From Rugamonas sp. A1-17 (GTDB lineage Bacteria > Pseudomonadota > Gammaproteobacteria > Burkholderiales > Burkholderiaceae_D), in the NCBI GenBank assembly GCA_025548565.1, contig JAJLPB010000007.1, forward strand, positions 124,001-188,000: a DNA stretch of 64,000 nt, given 5' to 3'. Position numbers and translations under genes: made by a program. The first letter of the stretch is position 1; every line of letters begins with the position of its first letter. The notes below the pieces were generated by a model, which saw only the letters and a program-made list of their open reading frames with translations, made no database searches and had not been told where the DNA came from. Below, piece after piece: positions 26,395-35,719 of the stretch.

Positions 26395-26868
26395 ATGATC
26401 GGCTTTACTCCCGGTCTGTTCGACCGTCTGCTGGACGCGCAAGACGGCCACGCCCGCAACGGTAACGGCCTGTCGATGGAGCAGTGGAAGGACGCGGTGG
26501 CGCGCGACCTTGAGGACCTGCTCAACACCCGCTGCGCGTTATCGGAAGAACTGCTGCGCGCCTATCCCGAATGTGAAAAATCCATCATCAACTACGGCTT
26601 GATCGACTTCGCCGGCACGTGCCTGAGCAGCAGCGAAGACCGGGCCCGCATCTGCGCCTGCCTGAAGGCCGCCATCGAGCGCCACGAGCCGCGGCTGAGC
26701 AACGTGCGTGCGAGCCTCGAACGCGAGACAGGTTCGATCAACCGCGTCTGCATCGCCATCAGCGCGACGTTGGCCGGAATGTCCATGCGCGAAGCGGTCA
26801 GCTTCGACGCCGTCCTTCAACCCTCATCGCTGCACTATTCGATTAACCGCAGCACTCGCGGAGCCTGA
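26395..26868 (+). CDS. tssE: Type VI baseplate protein TssE (gp25-like)
   Basis: A 157-residue gp25/lysozyme-fold baseplate wedge component. It shows the family's N-terminal LFDRLLD, the conserved MEQWKDAVARDLEDLLNTR segment (the R-D-L-x2-L-L-N-T-R core is diagnostic), and a SIINYGLIDFAG strand. Length is normal. In most loci tssE is followed by tssF and tssG, its baseplate partners; here clpV begins 2 bp after its stop. That missing pair is discussed in the findings. Confidence 0.92.
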   Translation: MIGFTPGLFDRLLDAQDGHARNGNGLSMEQWKDAVARDLEDLLNTRCALSEELLRAYPECEKSIINYGLIDFAGTCLSSSEDRARICACLKAAIERHEPRLSNVRASLERETGSINRVCIAISATLAGMSMREAVSFDAVLQPSSLHYSINRSTRGA

Positions 26869-26870
26869 GC

Positions 26871-29477
26871 ATGAACCTGAATCTGAATCTGAAAACCCTG
26901 ATCGGTAAGCTGAATGACACCACCCGCCTGGCCGCCACGCGGGCGGCCAGCATCTGCGTGGCGCTGGGCCAGTACGAGGTGGAAGTGGAGCACCTGTTTC
27001 TCGCCTTGCTGGAACAGGAACGATGCGATGTGGTGCTGATCGCCCGCCAGTGCGGCGTCAGCACCGAGGCGCTGGAGGCGGACCTGCACCATGAAGTCAG
27101 CCAGTTCAAGACCGGCAGCATCCGCACACCGGTGTTTTCGCGCGAACTGCCGCTGCTGCTGGAATACGCATGGCTGATCGCCTCGCTGGCGACGCCACAG
27201 CCGGACCGCATCCGCAGCGCACACCTGCTGGTCGCGCTGTTGACGGACGCGGACCTGTCGCAGCTGGCGCAGCGCGCTTCGCCGTTGTTCGTACAGATTC
27301 CCATCGATGAGGTCAAGTACAAGCTGGAGAAATATACCCATGGCTCGCAGGAAGAAACGACCGCAGCCGACGCGCCCCCCGTCGCCCCGCTTGCCGACAT
27401 GGCGCCGCAAGGTGGCCCGCGCACCCCGGCGCTTGACCGGTACACCACCAGCCTGACCAAGCTGGCGCGCGACGGCAAGCTCGATCCGGTAATCGGCCGC
27501 GAAGCCGAGATACGCCAGGCGATCGACATCCTGATGCGCCGCCGGCAGAACAATCCCATCCTGACCGGCGAGGCGGGCGTCGGCAAGACCGCCGTGGTTG
27601 AAGGCCTGGCCTTGCGCATCGCGGCCGGCGACGTGCCGGATGCATTGAAGGGCGTTGAGATCCGTACGCTGGACATGGGCCTGTTGCAGGCCGGCGCCAG
27701 CGTCAAGGGCGAGTTCGAGAACCGCCTGAAGAACGTCATCGACGAAGTCAAACAAAGCCCGCACGCCATCATCCTGTTCATCGACGAGGCCCACACGATG
27801 ATCGGCGCGGGCGGCCAGGCCGGCCAGAACGACGCCGCCAACCTGCTCAAGCCCGCGCTGGCGCGGGGTGAACTGCGCACCATCGCCGCCACCACCTGGA
27901 GCGAATACAAGAAGTACTTCGAGAAGGACGCTGCGCTGGCGCGCCGCTTCCAGGTCGTCAAGGTAGATGAGCCGAGTGAGGAAATCGCCAGCGCCATGCT
28001 GCGCGCCATGACGCCGCTGATGGAGCGGCACTTCGGCATCCGCATCCGCGACGAAGCGGTGACCGAGGCGGTGCGGCTGTCGCATCGCTACATCAGCGGC
28101 CGCCAGTTGCCGGACAAGGCGGTCAGCGTGCTCGATACCGCGTGCGCCAGGGTCGCGCTGGCGCAAAGCGGAACGCCGGCGCTGCTGGAGAACGTCGCCA
28201 GGGCCATGGGGCGCCTGAGTACCGAAATCGCGGCCCTGCAGCTCGAGGAGGACCGGCAGGTGCACGCGTCGCGGCTGCGGCAAAGACAGGAGGCGCACGC
28301 CATGCTGCAGGCCGAGCACGCGCGGCACAGCGAACATTGGCAGCGCGAGCAATCCCTGGTCGCCGCAATTGCCCGTGAGCGCGCGGCGCACGACGGCGCC
28401 GCGAGAGTCCAGGCGCTGCGCGAGGAACTGGCAGCACTGCAGGGAGAAACGCCGATGGTGCCGATGGACGTGGATGCCTCCACCGTCGCCGCCATCGTCT
28501 CCGGCTGGACCGGCATCCCGCTGGGGAAAATGGTCAAGGATGAAATCCGCACCGTGCTCAAACTGCAGGACGCGCTGCAGACCCGCATCCTTGGCCAAGC
28601 CCACGCCATCGCCGCCGTGGCCCAGCGCGTGCGCACCGCCCGCGCCAACCTCGATGACCCGAACAAGCCGAAAGGCGTATTCCTGTTCGTCGGCCCGTCC
28701 GGTGTCGGCAAGACCGAAACTGCGCTGGCGCTGGCCGACCTGCTGTACGGCGGCGAACGCAAGCTCCTGACCATCAACATGAGCGAATACCAGGAAGCGC
28801 ACAGCGTCTCCGGCCTGAAAGGCTCGCCGCCGGGCTACGTCGGCTACGGGCAGGGCGGCGTGCTGACCGAAGCGGTGCGGCGCAATCCCTACAGCGTGGT
28901 GCTGCTTGACGAAATCGAAAAAGCCCACCCGGACGTGACCGAACTGTTTTTCCAGGTCTTCGACAAAGGCGTGATGGACGATGCCGAGGGGCGTGAAATC
29001 GACTTCCGCAACACCATCATCATCGCCACCTCCAACGCCGGCTCGGCCGCCATCATGCAGGCTTGCCTGAACAAGGAAACGCCGCCGGCCCAGGCGGAAC
29101 TTGAAGAACTGCTGCGGCCCCACCTGGTCAAGCATTTCAAGCCCGCCTTCCTGGGCCGCCTGAAAGTGGTGCCGTACTACCCGATACCGGACGCGGTGCT
29201 GGCGCAGATCATCGCGCTAAAGCTCGACCGCATCGGCCAGCGCATACGCGACCACCACCACGCGGAATTCAGCTACGACCAGGCGCTGGTCGAAGCGGTG
29301 CTGGCGCGCTGCACCGAGGTCGACTCCGGCGCCCGCAACGTCGACCATATCCTCAACGGCAGCCTGCTGCCGGAGATCGCCGAGGCGGTATTGCAGCGGA
29401 TGTCGGAAGGCGCCGCCATCGGCAAGATCAAGGTCGGCGCCAGCAAGCAGGGTCAGTTCAAATACACCATCAAATAG
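26871..29477 (+). CDS. clpV: Type VI sheath-disassembly ATPase ClpV (TssH)
   Basis: An 868-residue AAA+ unfoldase of the ClpB class that threads TssB and dismantles contracted sheaths. The N-domain (about 1-150, EHLFLALLEQERCD) recognises the sheath; AAA1 has Walker A GEAGVGKT at 233-240 and Walker B ILFIDEAH. A short coiled-coil middle domain follows (about residues 440-530), and AAA2 has Walker A GPSGVGKT at 608-615 with VVLLDEIEKAHP. No GYVG-to-ClpP tripeptide logic is expected for ClpV. Two bases separate it from tssE. Confidence 0.97.
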   Translation: MNLNLNLKTLIGKLNDTTRLAATRAASICVALGQYEVEVEHLFLALLEQERCDVVLIARQCGVSTEALEADLHHEVSQFKTGSIRTPVFSRELPLLLEYAWLIASLATPQPDRIRSAHLLVALLTDADLSQLAQRASPLFVQIPIDEVKYKLEKYTHGSQEETTAADAPPVAPLADMAPQGGPRTPALDRYTTSLTKLARDGKLDPVIGREAEIRQAIDILMRRRQNNPILTGEAGVGKTAVVEGLALRIAAGDVPDALKGVEIRTLDMGLLQAGASVKGEFENRLKNVIDEVKQSPHAIILFIDEAHTMIGAGGQAGQNDAANLLKPALARGELRTIAATTWSEYKKYFEKDAALARRFQVVKVDEPSEEIASAMLRAMTPLMERHFGIRIRDEAVTEAVRLSHRYISGRQLPDKAVSVLDTACARVALAQSGTPALLENVARAMGRLSTEIAALQLEEDRQVHASRLRQRQEAHAMLQAEHARHSEHWQREQSLVAAIARERAAHDGAARVQALREELAALQGETPMVPMDVDASTVAAIVSGWTGIPLGKMVKDEIRTVLKLQDALQTRILGQAHAIAAVAQRVRTARANLDDPNKPKGVFLFVGPSGVGKTETALALADLLYGGERKLLTINMSEYQEAHSVSGLKGSPPGYVGYGQGGVLTEAVRRNPYSVVLLDEIEKAHPDVTELFFQVFDKGVMDDAEGREIDFRNTIIIATSNAGSAAIMQACLNKETPPAQAELEELLRPHLVKHFKPAFLGRLKVVPYYPIPDAVLAQIIALKLDRIGQRIRDHHHAEFSYDQALVEAVLARCTEVDSGARNVDHILNGSLLPEIAEAVLQRMSEGAAIGKIKVGASKQGQFKYTIK

Positions 29478-29491
29478 CACGGAGGCCGGCC

Positions 29492-30358
29492 ATGTTCGAC
29501 ATCGCTCAGCTACTGCAGCCCATCAGCGCAGCCCAACCATGCGGCGAGGATCTCGCCTTCAGCGCGGAAATGGACCGCATCGCACAGGCGCGCGTGTACG
29601 ACGATCCCACGCTGGACCAAGGCGAATGGATCGCCGCGCTGAAGGAGGCCGACTGGCCCTTCGTCGCCAGCCGCAGCGCCGGCATGATCGCGACCCGCAG
29701 CAAGGACATGCGGCTGGCCGTCTGGTTGGCGGAGGCCCAGGCCAAGACGCGCGGCCTGCGTGGCCTGGGCGAAGGCTACGCGCTGCTGGCCGGTTTGTGT
29801 GAGCACTTCTGGGAGGACATGTATCCGGTCGCCGAGGATGGCGACCACGAACAGCGCATCGGCAATCTGTTCTGGCTCCTGAGCCGCACACCAGCCTTGA
29901 TCAAGGAGGCACCGTTGGCGGAGGGGGCCTCGCTGCTGGAGGATGCGGAGTACTGCCTCGCCGCCCTGACCGAACTGGAACGCATCGTCGACCAGCGGCT
30001 CGGCGCCGACGGCCCGGGCTTCAGCGCCGCCAAGGACAGCCTGTACACCGTCATCCGCAGCGTGGCGCGGGTAGGCTCGGTGCAGGCGGCGCCCCCCGGC
30101 CGCGATGCCGCGGGCGGCCCGGCCACGCCCGCCGCCACTGGTCCGCTGCAGGACCGCCGTCAGGCGCTGGCGCAACTGCGCACGGTGGCGGACTTCTTCC
30201 GCCGCACGGAACCGCACAGCCCCGTGGCCTACCTGGCCGACAAAGCCGCCAGCTGGGGCGATATGCCGCTGCATGTCTGGCTGCGCGCCGTCATCAAGGA
30301 TCCCGCCGCCATCGCCAGCGTCGAAGAACTGCTGGGCGCTAAATCCGCAGGAGAGTAA
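29492..30358 (+). CDS. tssA: Type VI cap/assembly protein TssA (short form)
   Basis: A 288-residue ImpA-family protein. The N-terminal domain (PISAAQPCGEDLAFSAEMDR through GLCEHFWEDMYPVAEDGDHE) is the diagnostic ImpA_N region. After a Pro/Ala-rich linker (about 190-215) comes a compact C-terminal domain with FFRRTEPHSPVAYLADKAAS, typical of short TssA. TssA caps the growing sheath or coordinates tube and sheath polymerisation. It is shorter than long TssA proteins (about 370-530), so it belongs to the C-domain-reduced class. The RBS is ACGGAGG and it lies 14 bp after clpV; last gene of the T6SS operon. Confidence 0.9.
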   Translation: MFDIAQLLQPISAAQPCGEDLAFSAEMDRIAQARVYDDPTLDQGEWIAALKEADWPFVASRSAGMIATRSKDMRLAVWLAEAQAKTRGLRGLGEGYALLAGLCEHFWEDMYPVAEDGDHEQRIGNLFWLLSRTPALIKEAPLAEGASLLEDAEYCLAALTELERIVDQRLGADGPGFSAAKDSLYTVIRSVARVGSVQAAPPGRDAAGGPATPAATGPLQDRRQALAQLRTVADFFRRTEPHSPVAYLADKAASWGDMPLHVWLRAVIKDPAAIASVEELLGAKSAGE

Positions 30359-30402
30359 ATATTTCCTTTGTGTAATATTTTCTATAGGGCTATAGTTTGA
30401 CC

Positions 30403-30429
30403 TCAAATGGTGCTAGCATGGGCTGATGG
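30403..30429 (+). promoter_or_regulatory. Possible sigma-28 (FliA) promoter for chemoreceptor
   Basis: TCAA at 30403-30406, a 15-bp spacer and GCTGATGG at 30422-30429 resemble TAAA-N15-GCCGATAA (3 of 4 and 5 of 8 positions). Weak, but placed correctly, 25 bp before the ATG of a chemotaxis gene. Confidence 0.35.
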
Positions 30430-30454
30430 CCCCCATCCCGCTTTGAGGACAGCT

Positions 30455-32161
30455 ATGAACAATCTGAAGATTGGCACACGCCTGGGTTTCGGCTTCTCTC
30501 TCATCCTGTTGATGCTGACTGCGATGACCATCATCGGTATCCTCCGTCTGAGCAGTGCCAGCTCGATGACCGATGAGATGATCAACGTGAAGATCCGCGA
30601 CGAGCGGCTGATCGCGGAATGGGGCAAGATCATCGAAGTAAATGCGGCGCGCACCACCGGTGCGTGGATGGTGGCTGATCCGGCCGACCAGAAAAAACTC
30701 GAGGGTATGATGGCCGAATCCTCCGGCCGCGCGACCCAGATCCAGGACCAGATCGGCGGCGCCATCGACGACGAGGAGCTCAAGCCCCTGTTCAAGAAGG
30801 TACTGGAGACCCGCAAGGCCTATACGGAAGCTCGCAAGGCGGTCTTCGCCGCCAAGAGCGCCGGTGATCTCGAGAAGGGCAAGAGCCTCTACGAAGGCGA
30901 TATGACGCGGAACCGCATCCTCTACCTGGACGCGCTAAAAAAATTCTCCGACATGCAGGCGGCCTTGCTGGATAAGGCGGCGCTCGAAATCCAGCGGCAG
31001 TACGCCAGCGGGCGCACGCTGTTGACAATACTCGGATTGGCCGCGATCGTGATGGGCGTAATCGCCGCATGGTGGATCACCCGCACCATCACGACGCCGA
31101 TCAACGAGGCGGTGAAGGTGGCGGAGACGGTATCGTCGGGCGACCTGACCAGCGACATCCAGGTCAACAGCGCCGACGAAACCGGCCAGCTGATGAACGC
31201 CCTCAAGATCATGAACACGAACCTGGTCAACATCGTCGGACAGGTACGCAATGGGACCGATTTGATGGCCACCGCATCGACCGAGATCGCCGCCGGCAAC
31301 CAGGACCTGTCCTCGCGCACGGAGCAGCAGGCCAGCTCCTTGCAGGAGACCGCGTCCTCAATGGAGGAGCTGACATCGACCGTGCGCTTCAACGCCGAAA
31401 ACGCCCGCGAGGCCAACAAGCTGGCCGTCACCGCATCCGAGATCGCCAGCCGTGGCGGCGCCGTGGTGGGTGAAGTGGTCAGCACCATGGGCTCGATCAA
31501 TGACTCGTCGCGCAAGATCGTCGACATCATTTCAGTCATCGACAGCATTGCCTTCCAGACCAATATCCTGGCGCTGAACGCGGCGGTGGAAGCGGCGCGC
31601 GCCGGCGAGCAGGGACGCGGCTTCGCCGTCGTGGCGTCAGAAGTGCGCACCCTGGCGCAGCGCTCGGCCGCGGCGGCCAAGGACATCAAGGGCCTGATCG
31701 ACGATTCGGTGCGGAAGGTGGCGCTGGGTTCGGACCTGGTCGACAAGGCCGGCCAGACCATGAACGAAATCGTCACCAGCATCAGCCGCGTCACGCAGAT
31801 CATGAGCCAGATCAGCCATGCCAGCGAGGAGCAGAGCCTCGGCATCGCGCAGGTGAACGACGCGATCACGCAGATGGACCAGGTGACGCAGCAGAACGCG
31901 GCGCTGGTGGAGGAGGCCGCGGCGGCTGCGGAATCGATGCAGGAGCAATCGGCCAAGCTGGCCGAGGTGGTCGGCGTATTCAAGCTCGATGCCTCGCAGA
32001 TGGCGATGCAGTCGCGTACCTTGCCGCCTGCGCGGCCGCGCGTTGCGTCGCCTCCACGGCGTCCGGCGCCGGCGGTGGCCTCCGAGCCCAGGAAGGCCCT
32101 GGTAGCGGCGCCGAAGCGCAAGGCCGTGGCGTCCAGCGACTCCGGCTGGGAAGAGTTCTGA
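30455..32161 (+). CDS. Methyl-accepting chemotaxis protein with CheR pentapeptide
   Basis: A 568-residue chemoreceptor. TM1 is at about 11-30, a four-helix-bundle (4HB_MCP) periplasmic sensor spans about 31-190, TM2 about 190-210 (LLTILGLAAIVMGVIAAWW), then HAMP and the signalling domain with tip IDSIAFQTNILALNAAVEAA. The C-terminal tail is flexible and Pro/Arg/Ala-rich and ends GWEEF, an xWxxF pentapeptide of the kind that tethers CheR and CheB. The start at 30455 has TGAGGAC upstream. It lies 96 bp after tssA on the same strand but probably has its own promoter. Confidence 0.94.
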   Translation: MNNLKIGTRLGFGFSLILLMLTAMTIIGILRLSSASSMTDEMINVKIRDERLIAEWGKIIEVNAARTTGAWMVADPADQKKLEGMMAESSGRATQIQDQIGGAIDDEELKPLFKKVLETRKAYTEARKAVFAAKSAGDLEKGKSLYEGDMTRNRILYLDALKKFSDMQAALLDKAALEIQRQYASGRTLLTILGLAAIVMGVIAAWWITRTITTPINEAVKVAETVSSGDLTSDIQVNSADETGQLMNALKIMNTNLVNIVGQVRNGTDLMATASTEIAAGNQDLSSRTEQQASSLQETASSMEELTSTVRFNAENAREANKLAVTASEIASRGGAVVGEVVSTMGSINDSSRKIVDIISVIDSIAFQTNILALNAAVEAARAGEQGRGFAVVASEVRTLAQRSAAAAKDIKGLIDDSVRKVALGSDLVDKAGQTMNEIVTSISRVTQIMSQISHASEEQSLGIAQVNDAITQMDQVTQQNAALVEEAAAAAESMQEQSAKLAEVVGVFKLDASQMAMQSRTLPPARPRVASPPRRPAPAVASEPRKALVAAPKRKAVASSDSGWEEF

Positions 32162-32195
32162 GCAGCGCGGCGCGCCTTCGGTACAATGGCGGCCC

Positions 32196-32864
32196 ATGAC
32201 GACCAGTACCGGCGGCACCGCCGCTCCAGCCACTCCACGACCCGCGCGCGCGCAATGCGCCACGTGCCTGCGCCCGCAGCAGACCTGCATCTGCCGCTGG
32301 GTAGCGCGCTTGCCGAACACGGTGGAGGTGCTGATCCTTCAACACCCGATGGAAGTGAACAACGCCAAGGGCAGCGCGCGGCTGCTGCATCTGAGCCTTG
32401 CCAATAGCCGTCTGGAAGTAGGGGAGACGTTCGCACCGGAGCACCTGCAGGCGTTGTTGTCGCCCGAGCGCCGCAGCGTACTGCTGTACCCCGACACTGC
32501 CGAGGGCAAGTCGCTGGGCCTCACGCCGGCGCAGCCGTTCGACGCCGCCTGGCTGCGCGAGCCGCAGCTCCTGCGCCTTGTGGTGCTGGACGGGACCTGG
32601 CGCAAAAGCCGCAAGATGCTGTATCTGAATCCGGCGCTGCAAGGTTTGCCGCGCCTGCCGCTGCGCGACACGCCGCCGTCGCACTACCTGATCCGCAAGG
32701 CGCACCTTCCGGACCAACTGTCCACGCTGGAGGCCACGGTCTACGCGCTGGCCCAGCTGGAAAACGATATAAACAAATTCAACCCGCTGATCGATGCCTT
32801 CGACGGTTTCGTCGCCCAGCAGGCCGGATACGTGGCGCGGCCGCCGTCAGGCGATCAGCTTTAG
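32196..32864 (+). CDS. DTW-domain tRNA acp3U aminocarboxypropyltransferase
   Basis: A 222-residue protein of the DTW (YfiP/TapT) family, which transfers the 3-amino-3-carboxypropyl group of SAM to uridine in tRNA (acp3U47 in E. coli TapT). An N-terminal zinc-like cluster has four cysteines (CATCLRPQQTCIC). The signature sits in VVLDGTWRKSRKML, followed by the conserved PRLPL and HYLIRK, and STLEATVYAL near the end. Whether it acts at position 47 or another site cannot be told. Its last 18 bases overlap the 3' end of the convergent Hsp70 gene. Confidence 0.88.
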   Translation: MTTSTGGTAAPATPRPARAQCATCLRPQQTCICRWVARLPNTVEVLILQHPMEVNNAKGSARLLHLSLANSRLEVGETFAPEHLQALLSPERRSVLLYPDTAEGKSLGLTPAQPFDAAWLREPQLLRLVVLDGTWRKSRKMLYLNPALQGLPRLPLRDTPPSHYLIRKAHLPDQLSTLEATVYALAQLENDINKFNPLIDAFDGFVAQQAGYVARPPSGDQL

Positions 32865-35717
32865 ACCCGGCGGCAGGGCCTCGCCCAGCATGCGCTTTTC
32901 GTCCGCCTGATCGAGCTGCACCACCTCGCGCACCATCGCGCTCCAGCTGGCCGGCGCACCGACAGCGACAAGGCGCCGCAGGATTTCCGCCCGCAGCGCT
33001 TCGCCGATATCGCGCGAACGGTCGCCCGTCATGCGCGCCAGATGGGCTGCCGCGTAGCCGGCTGGTTCCACCTTCTTCCAATCCAGCGAAAGGATAGCGG
33101 CCAGCCATTGCTCGACGATCGCCGCCTCCACCACATCATGCGCGCTGCCGTGGAAAGGCTGGCGCGCGCCGACGCGGCTCAAGCCCCACAGGAAGCGCGC
33201 CTGCGACGCTTCGGCCTTGCCGGCATCGGTGGCGCCGCTGCGGGTCTTGTTGGCTGCGGCCTTGCTCGCGGCCTTGGTCGCCGCTTCCAGGCGGCCCAGC
33301 ATCCAGGCGCCGATTTCGGCTTTGTAGTTGCCGGGAATGCGCTCCAGCGATGCGCCAAGGCGCAGCATGTCTTCCTCGCTGCCATTGACCAGTGTTTGCG
33401 GACGGCGGCCGCGTTCCTGGTCGTCCGCCTGCACGTTGAAGGCGAAATCGTCCAGCACGCGCAGCTGCGCTTCCACACTCAGACCGCCGGCCACACGGCG
33501 CCACAGCGTCCACCATTCCGCGCAGACCTGGCTATCCTTGTGATGCTGGACGCCGGTGTCGAACATGGCCCACAGCTGCTCGATGCGCCACTCGTCCAGC
33601 GTGTAGCCGAAACCAGGCCGCAAGCAGTAGCCGCTCAGGTTCAGCCACGCGCGTTCATGCTCGGACGAGCGGCGGCGGCCTTTGGCGCGCTGCATCAGCG
33701 CGTCGAACAGGCGTCGCAGCAGCGGCGAGGCCCAGCTTTCGCGGCTGCCCAGCAGGTGTTCGAGCTGCGTGCGCAGTTGTTTGACTTCCTTGATGTCGAC
33801 CTGTTGCGCGCGGCTGCCGAAGATGCGGTCTATCTTGTCGATGGCCGCGTCGAAGCCGGCGGGCATGGCCGCTTCTTTCGGCGCTGCGGTATCGCTGTCC
33901 TCTTCGACGGCCGCGCCGCGCAGCTGGAACTCCAGCAGCCAGCGCTGGCCGCCTTCGATGGCGACGCAATGCACGTCCAGCGTTCCGACCTCGCTCAGCG
34001 TGGCGGCCAGCTGCACCGGGATCTCCTTGCGGGCGTCGGCGGCGCTGCTGTCGCGCAGCACGGTGGCAATTGGCGGCAGTTGGATGTATTCGTCGGCTTG
34101 CAGCTCGGCCAGCTCGCCCGCTTGCGGCGGCGCGGCTTCGGAAATCGAGGAGGCCAGATGGAAGCGTACCGGCCGGCCCAGACGCAGCGCGAAGGTGCGG
34201 TCGGCCAGCAGGATCTCGCGATTCTCCGCGCTGCCGCGTGGCAGGATGCAGATGGCGCGGCGCGGCTTGTCTTCGCGCGTCTCGTCGTCCAGCAGCAGGA
34301 AGTAGCTGCGCGGCGAGCCGCCGCCGATCACCGGCGCTTGCCCAGCCTGGCCCAGCGCGTAGGCGACGCCGCCGCGTGCCACCGCCACGTCGGGATTGTC
34401 GTTGTGCAGAACGGTCAACGGCTGGCCGCGCCAATTGGCCAGCGTGGCTTCAAGGCGGGCGGCCAGCGCGTGCGCGCGGAACACGCCGCCGTTGAGCAGC
34501 AGCGTATCGGGAACGGGGATGGTGGAGTCGTCCGCGGCGATGCCCAGCGCCTCTCGCGCGGCAGACGCGTGCTGGCGCAGGAAGCTGGCCAGATGGCGTG
34601 TGATGGCCGCATCGCTGGCATAGGGTAGGCCGAATTCGACGATGGCCCCACGGCCGCGCTGCGCCGGTTCCCGCGCCGCGTTGAGCGGGAAGAAGCCATC
34701 CACCACCAGCGCCGCGACTTCATCGCGCGTCAGCTCGGCGGAGCGCGAGCTGCCGATCAGGCGCGAGCCGGAACCGAGCAGGGTGACCGTGGTGCGTTCC
34801 GGCGCATCGGCCGCCAGCAGCAATTCCTTCGCGGCCCGGCAGCGCTCCGCCAGCTGCGAAAGGCGGCTGGCGGACAGGCGCGCCTGCGCGGCGTCGCCGC
34901 CAGCCATGCGCGCCTCCACCAGATGCGCCAGCGCCAAGTCCATATTGTCGCCGCCGAGTATCAGGTGGTTGCCCACGCCGATGCGGCTGATCTGCGGCTG
35001 GCCGTCGACCATTTCGACCTTGATCAGACTGAAGTCGGTCGTGCCGCCGCCGACGTCGCAGACCAGCACCAGGCGCGTATCCGCCAGGTCCGCGGCCAGT
35101 GTGGCGCGCTGGCGGAACAGCCAGTCGTAGAAGGCTGCCTGCGGTTCCTCCAGCAAGCGCAGGTCCGGCAGGCCGGCGCTGCGCGCCGCTTCCAGCGTCA
35201 ACGCCCGCGCGCCTTCGTCGAACGAAGCAGGGATCGTCAGCACCAGCTGTTGATGTTCCAATGGATGTGCAGGGAAGCGCGCATTCCACGCCGCCCGCAC
35301 ATGCGCGAGGTAGGAAGCGCTGGCCGCAACCGGCGACACCTTGGCCACGTCGGCCTCGGCGCCCCAAGGCAGTATCGGCGCCATGCGGTCCACCTGGGGA
35401 TGCGACAGCCAGCTCTTGGCACTGGAAACCAGCCGCCCCGGCACCTGCGCGCCCAAGGTGCGCGCCAGCCGGCCAATCACCGCCTGCGGCAGCCCTGCCA
35501 CATCGGCCGAGGGCCAAGGCAATTGCAGGTCGCCGTCCGCCAGCTCGCCCTGCGCCGGGTGATAGCGCATCGACGGCAGCAGCGCTCCGGCGCCGACTTC
35601 ACCCGGCGCCACCAACTGCTCGATCTCGAACAAGCGTATCTGCGCGCTGCCCGGTTCCGAATAAGCCAGCACCGTGTTGGTGGTGCCGAGATCGATGCTG
35701 ACGACGTATTGACTCAT
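32847..35717 (-). CDS. Divergent Hsp70 protein with C-terminal DUF3731-like region
   Basis: A 956-residue Hsp70-family protein. The nucleotide-binding domain (about 1-430) has phosphate-1 VSIDLGTTNTVLAYS, phosphate-2 CDVGGGTTDFSLI and the adenosine motif LLNGGVF. A beta-rich segment follows (about 480-620) that is shorter and unlike DnaK's substrate domain, then an additional helical C-terminal region of about 300 residues (DUF3731-type; WTLWRRVAGGLSVEAQLRVL). No EEVD-like tail is present. It is the third gene of an operon with a smaller Hsp70 and a DUF2760 protein, 2 bp from the former. No DnaJ or GrpE partner is encoded here. Substrate and function are unknown; ATPase activity is expected from the intact motifs. 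Confidence 0.87.
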   Translation of the reverse strand: MSQYVVSIDLGTTNTVLAYSEPGSAQIRLFEIEQLVAPGEVGAGALLPSMRYHPAQGELADGDLQLPWPSADVAGLPQAVIGRLARTLGAQVPGRLVSSAKSWLSHPQVDRMAPILPWGAEADVAKVSPVAASASYLAHVRAAWNARFPAHPLEHQQLVLTIPASFDEGARALTLEAARSAGLPDLRLLEEPQAAFYDWLFRQRATLAADLADTRLVLVCDVGGGTTDFSLIKVEMVDGQPQISRIGVGNHLILGGDNMDLALAHLVEARMAGGDAAQARLSASRLSQLAERCRAAKELLLAADAPERTTVTLLGSGSRLIGSSRSAELTRDEVAALVVDGFFPLNAAREPAQRGRGAIVEFGLPYASDAAITRHLASFLRQHASAAREALGIAADDSTIPVPDTLLLNGGVFRAHALAARLEATLANWRGQPLTVLHNDNPDVAVARGGVAYALGQAGQAPVIGGGSPRSYFLLLDDETREDKPRRAICILPRGSAENREILLADRTFALRLGRPVRFHLASSISEAAPPQAGELAELQADEYIQLPPIATVLRDSSAADARKEIPVQLAATLSEVGTLDVHCVAIEGGQRWLLEFQLRGAAVEEDSDTAAPKEAAMPAGFDAAIDKIDRIFGSRAQQVDIKEVKQLRTQLEHLLGSRESWASPLLRRLFDALMQRAKGRRRSSEHERAWLNLSGYCLRPGFGYTLDEWRIEQLWAMFDTGVQHHKDSQVCAEWWTLWRRVAGGLSVEAQLRVLDDFAFNVQADDQERGRRPQTLVNGSEEDMLRLGASLERIPGNYKAEIGAWMLGRLEAATKAASKAAANKTRSGATDAGKAEASQARFLWGLSRVGARQPFHGSAHDVVEAAIVEQWLAAILSLDWKKVEPAGYAAAHLARMTGDRSRDIGEALRAEILRRLVAVGAPASWSAMVREVVQLDQADEKRMLGEALPPGLKLIA

Positions 35718-35719
35718 GC

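Noticed and set aside
29492..30358. tssA truncated by deletion
   Set aside because: Both the ImpA_N domain and the C-terminal FRRTEPHSP module are present; it is the natural short TssA form.
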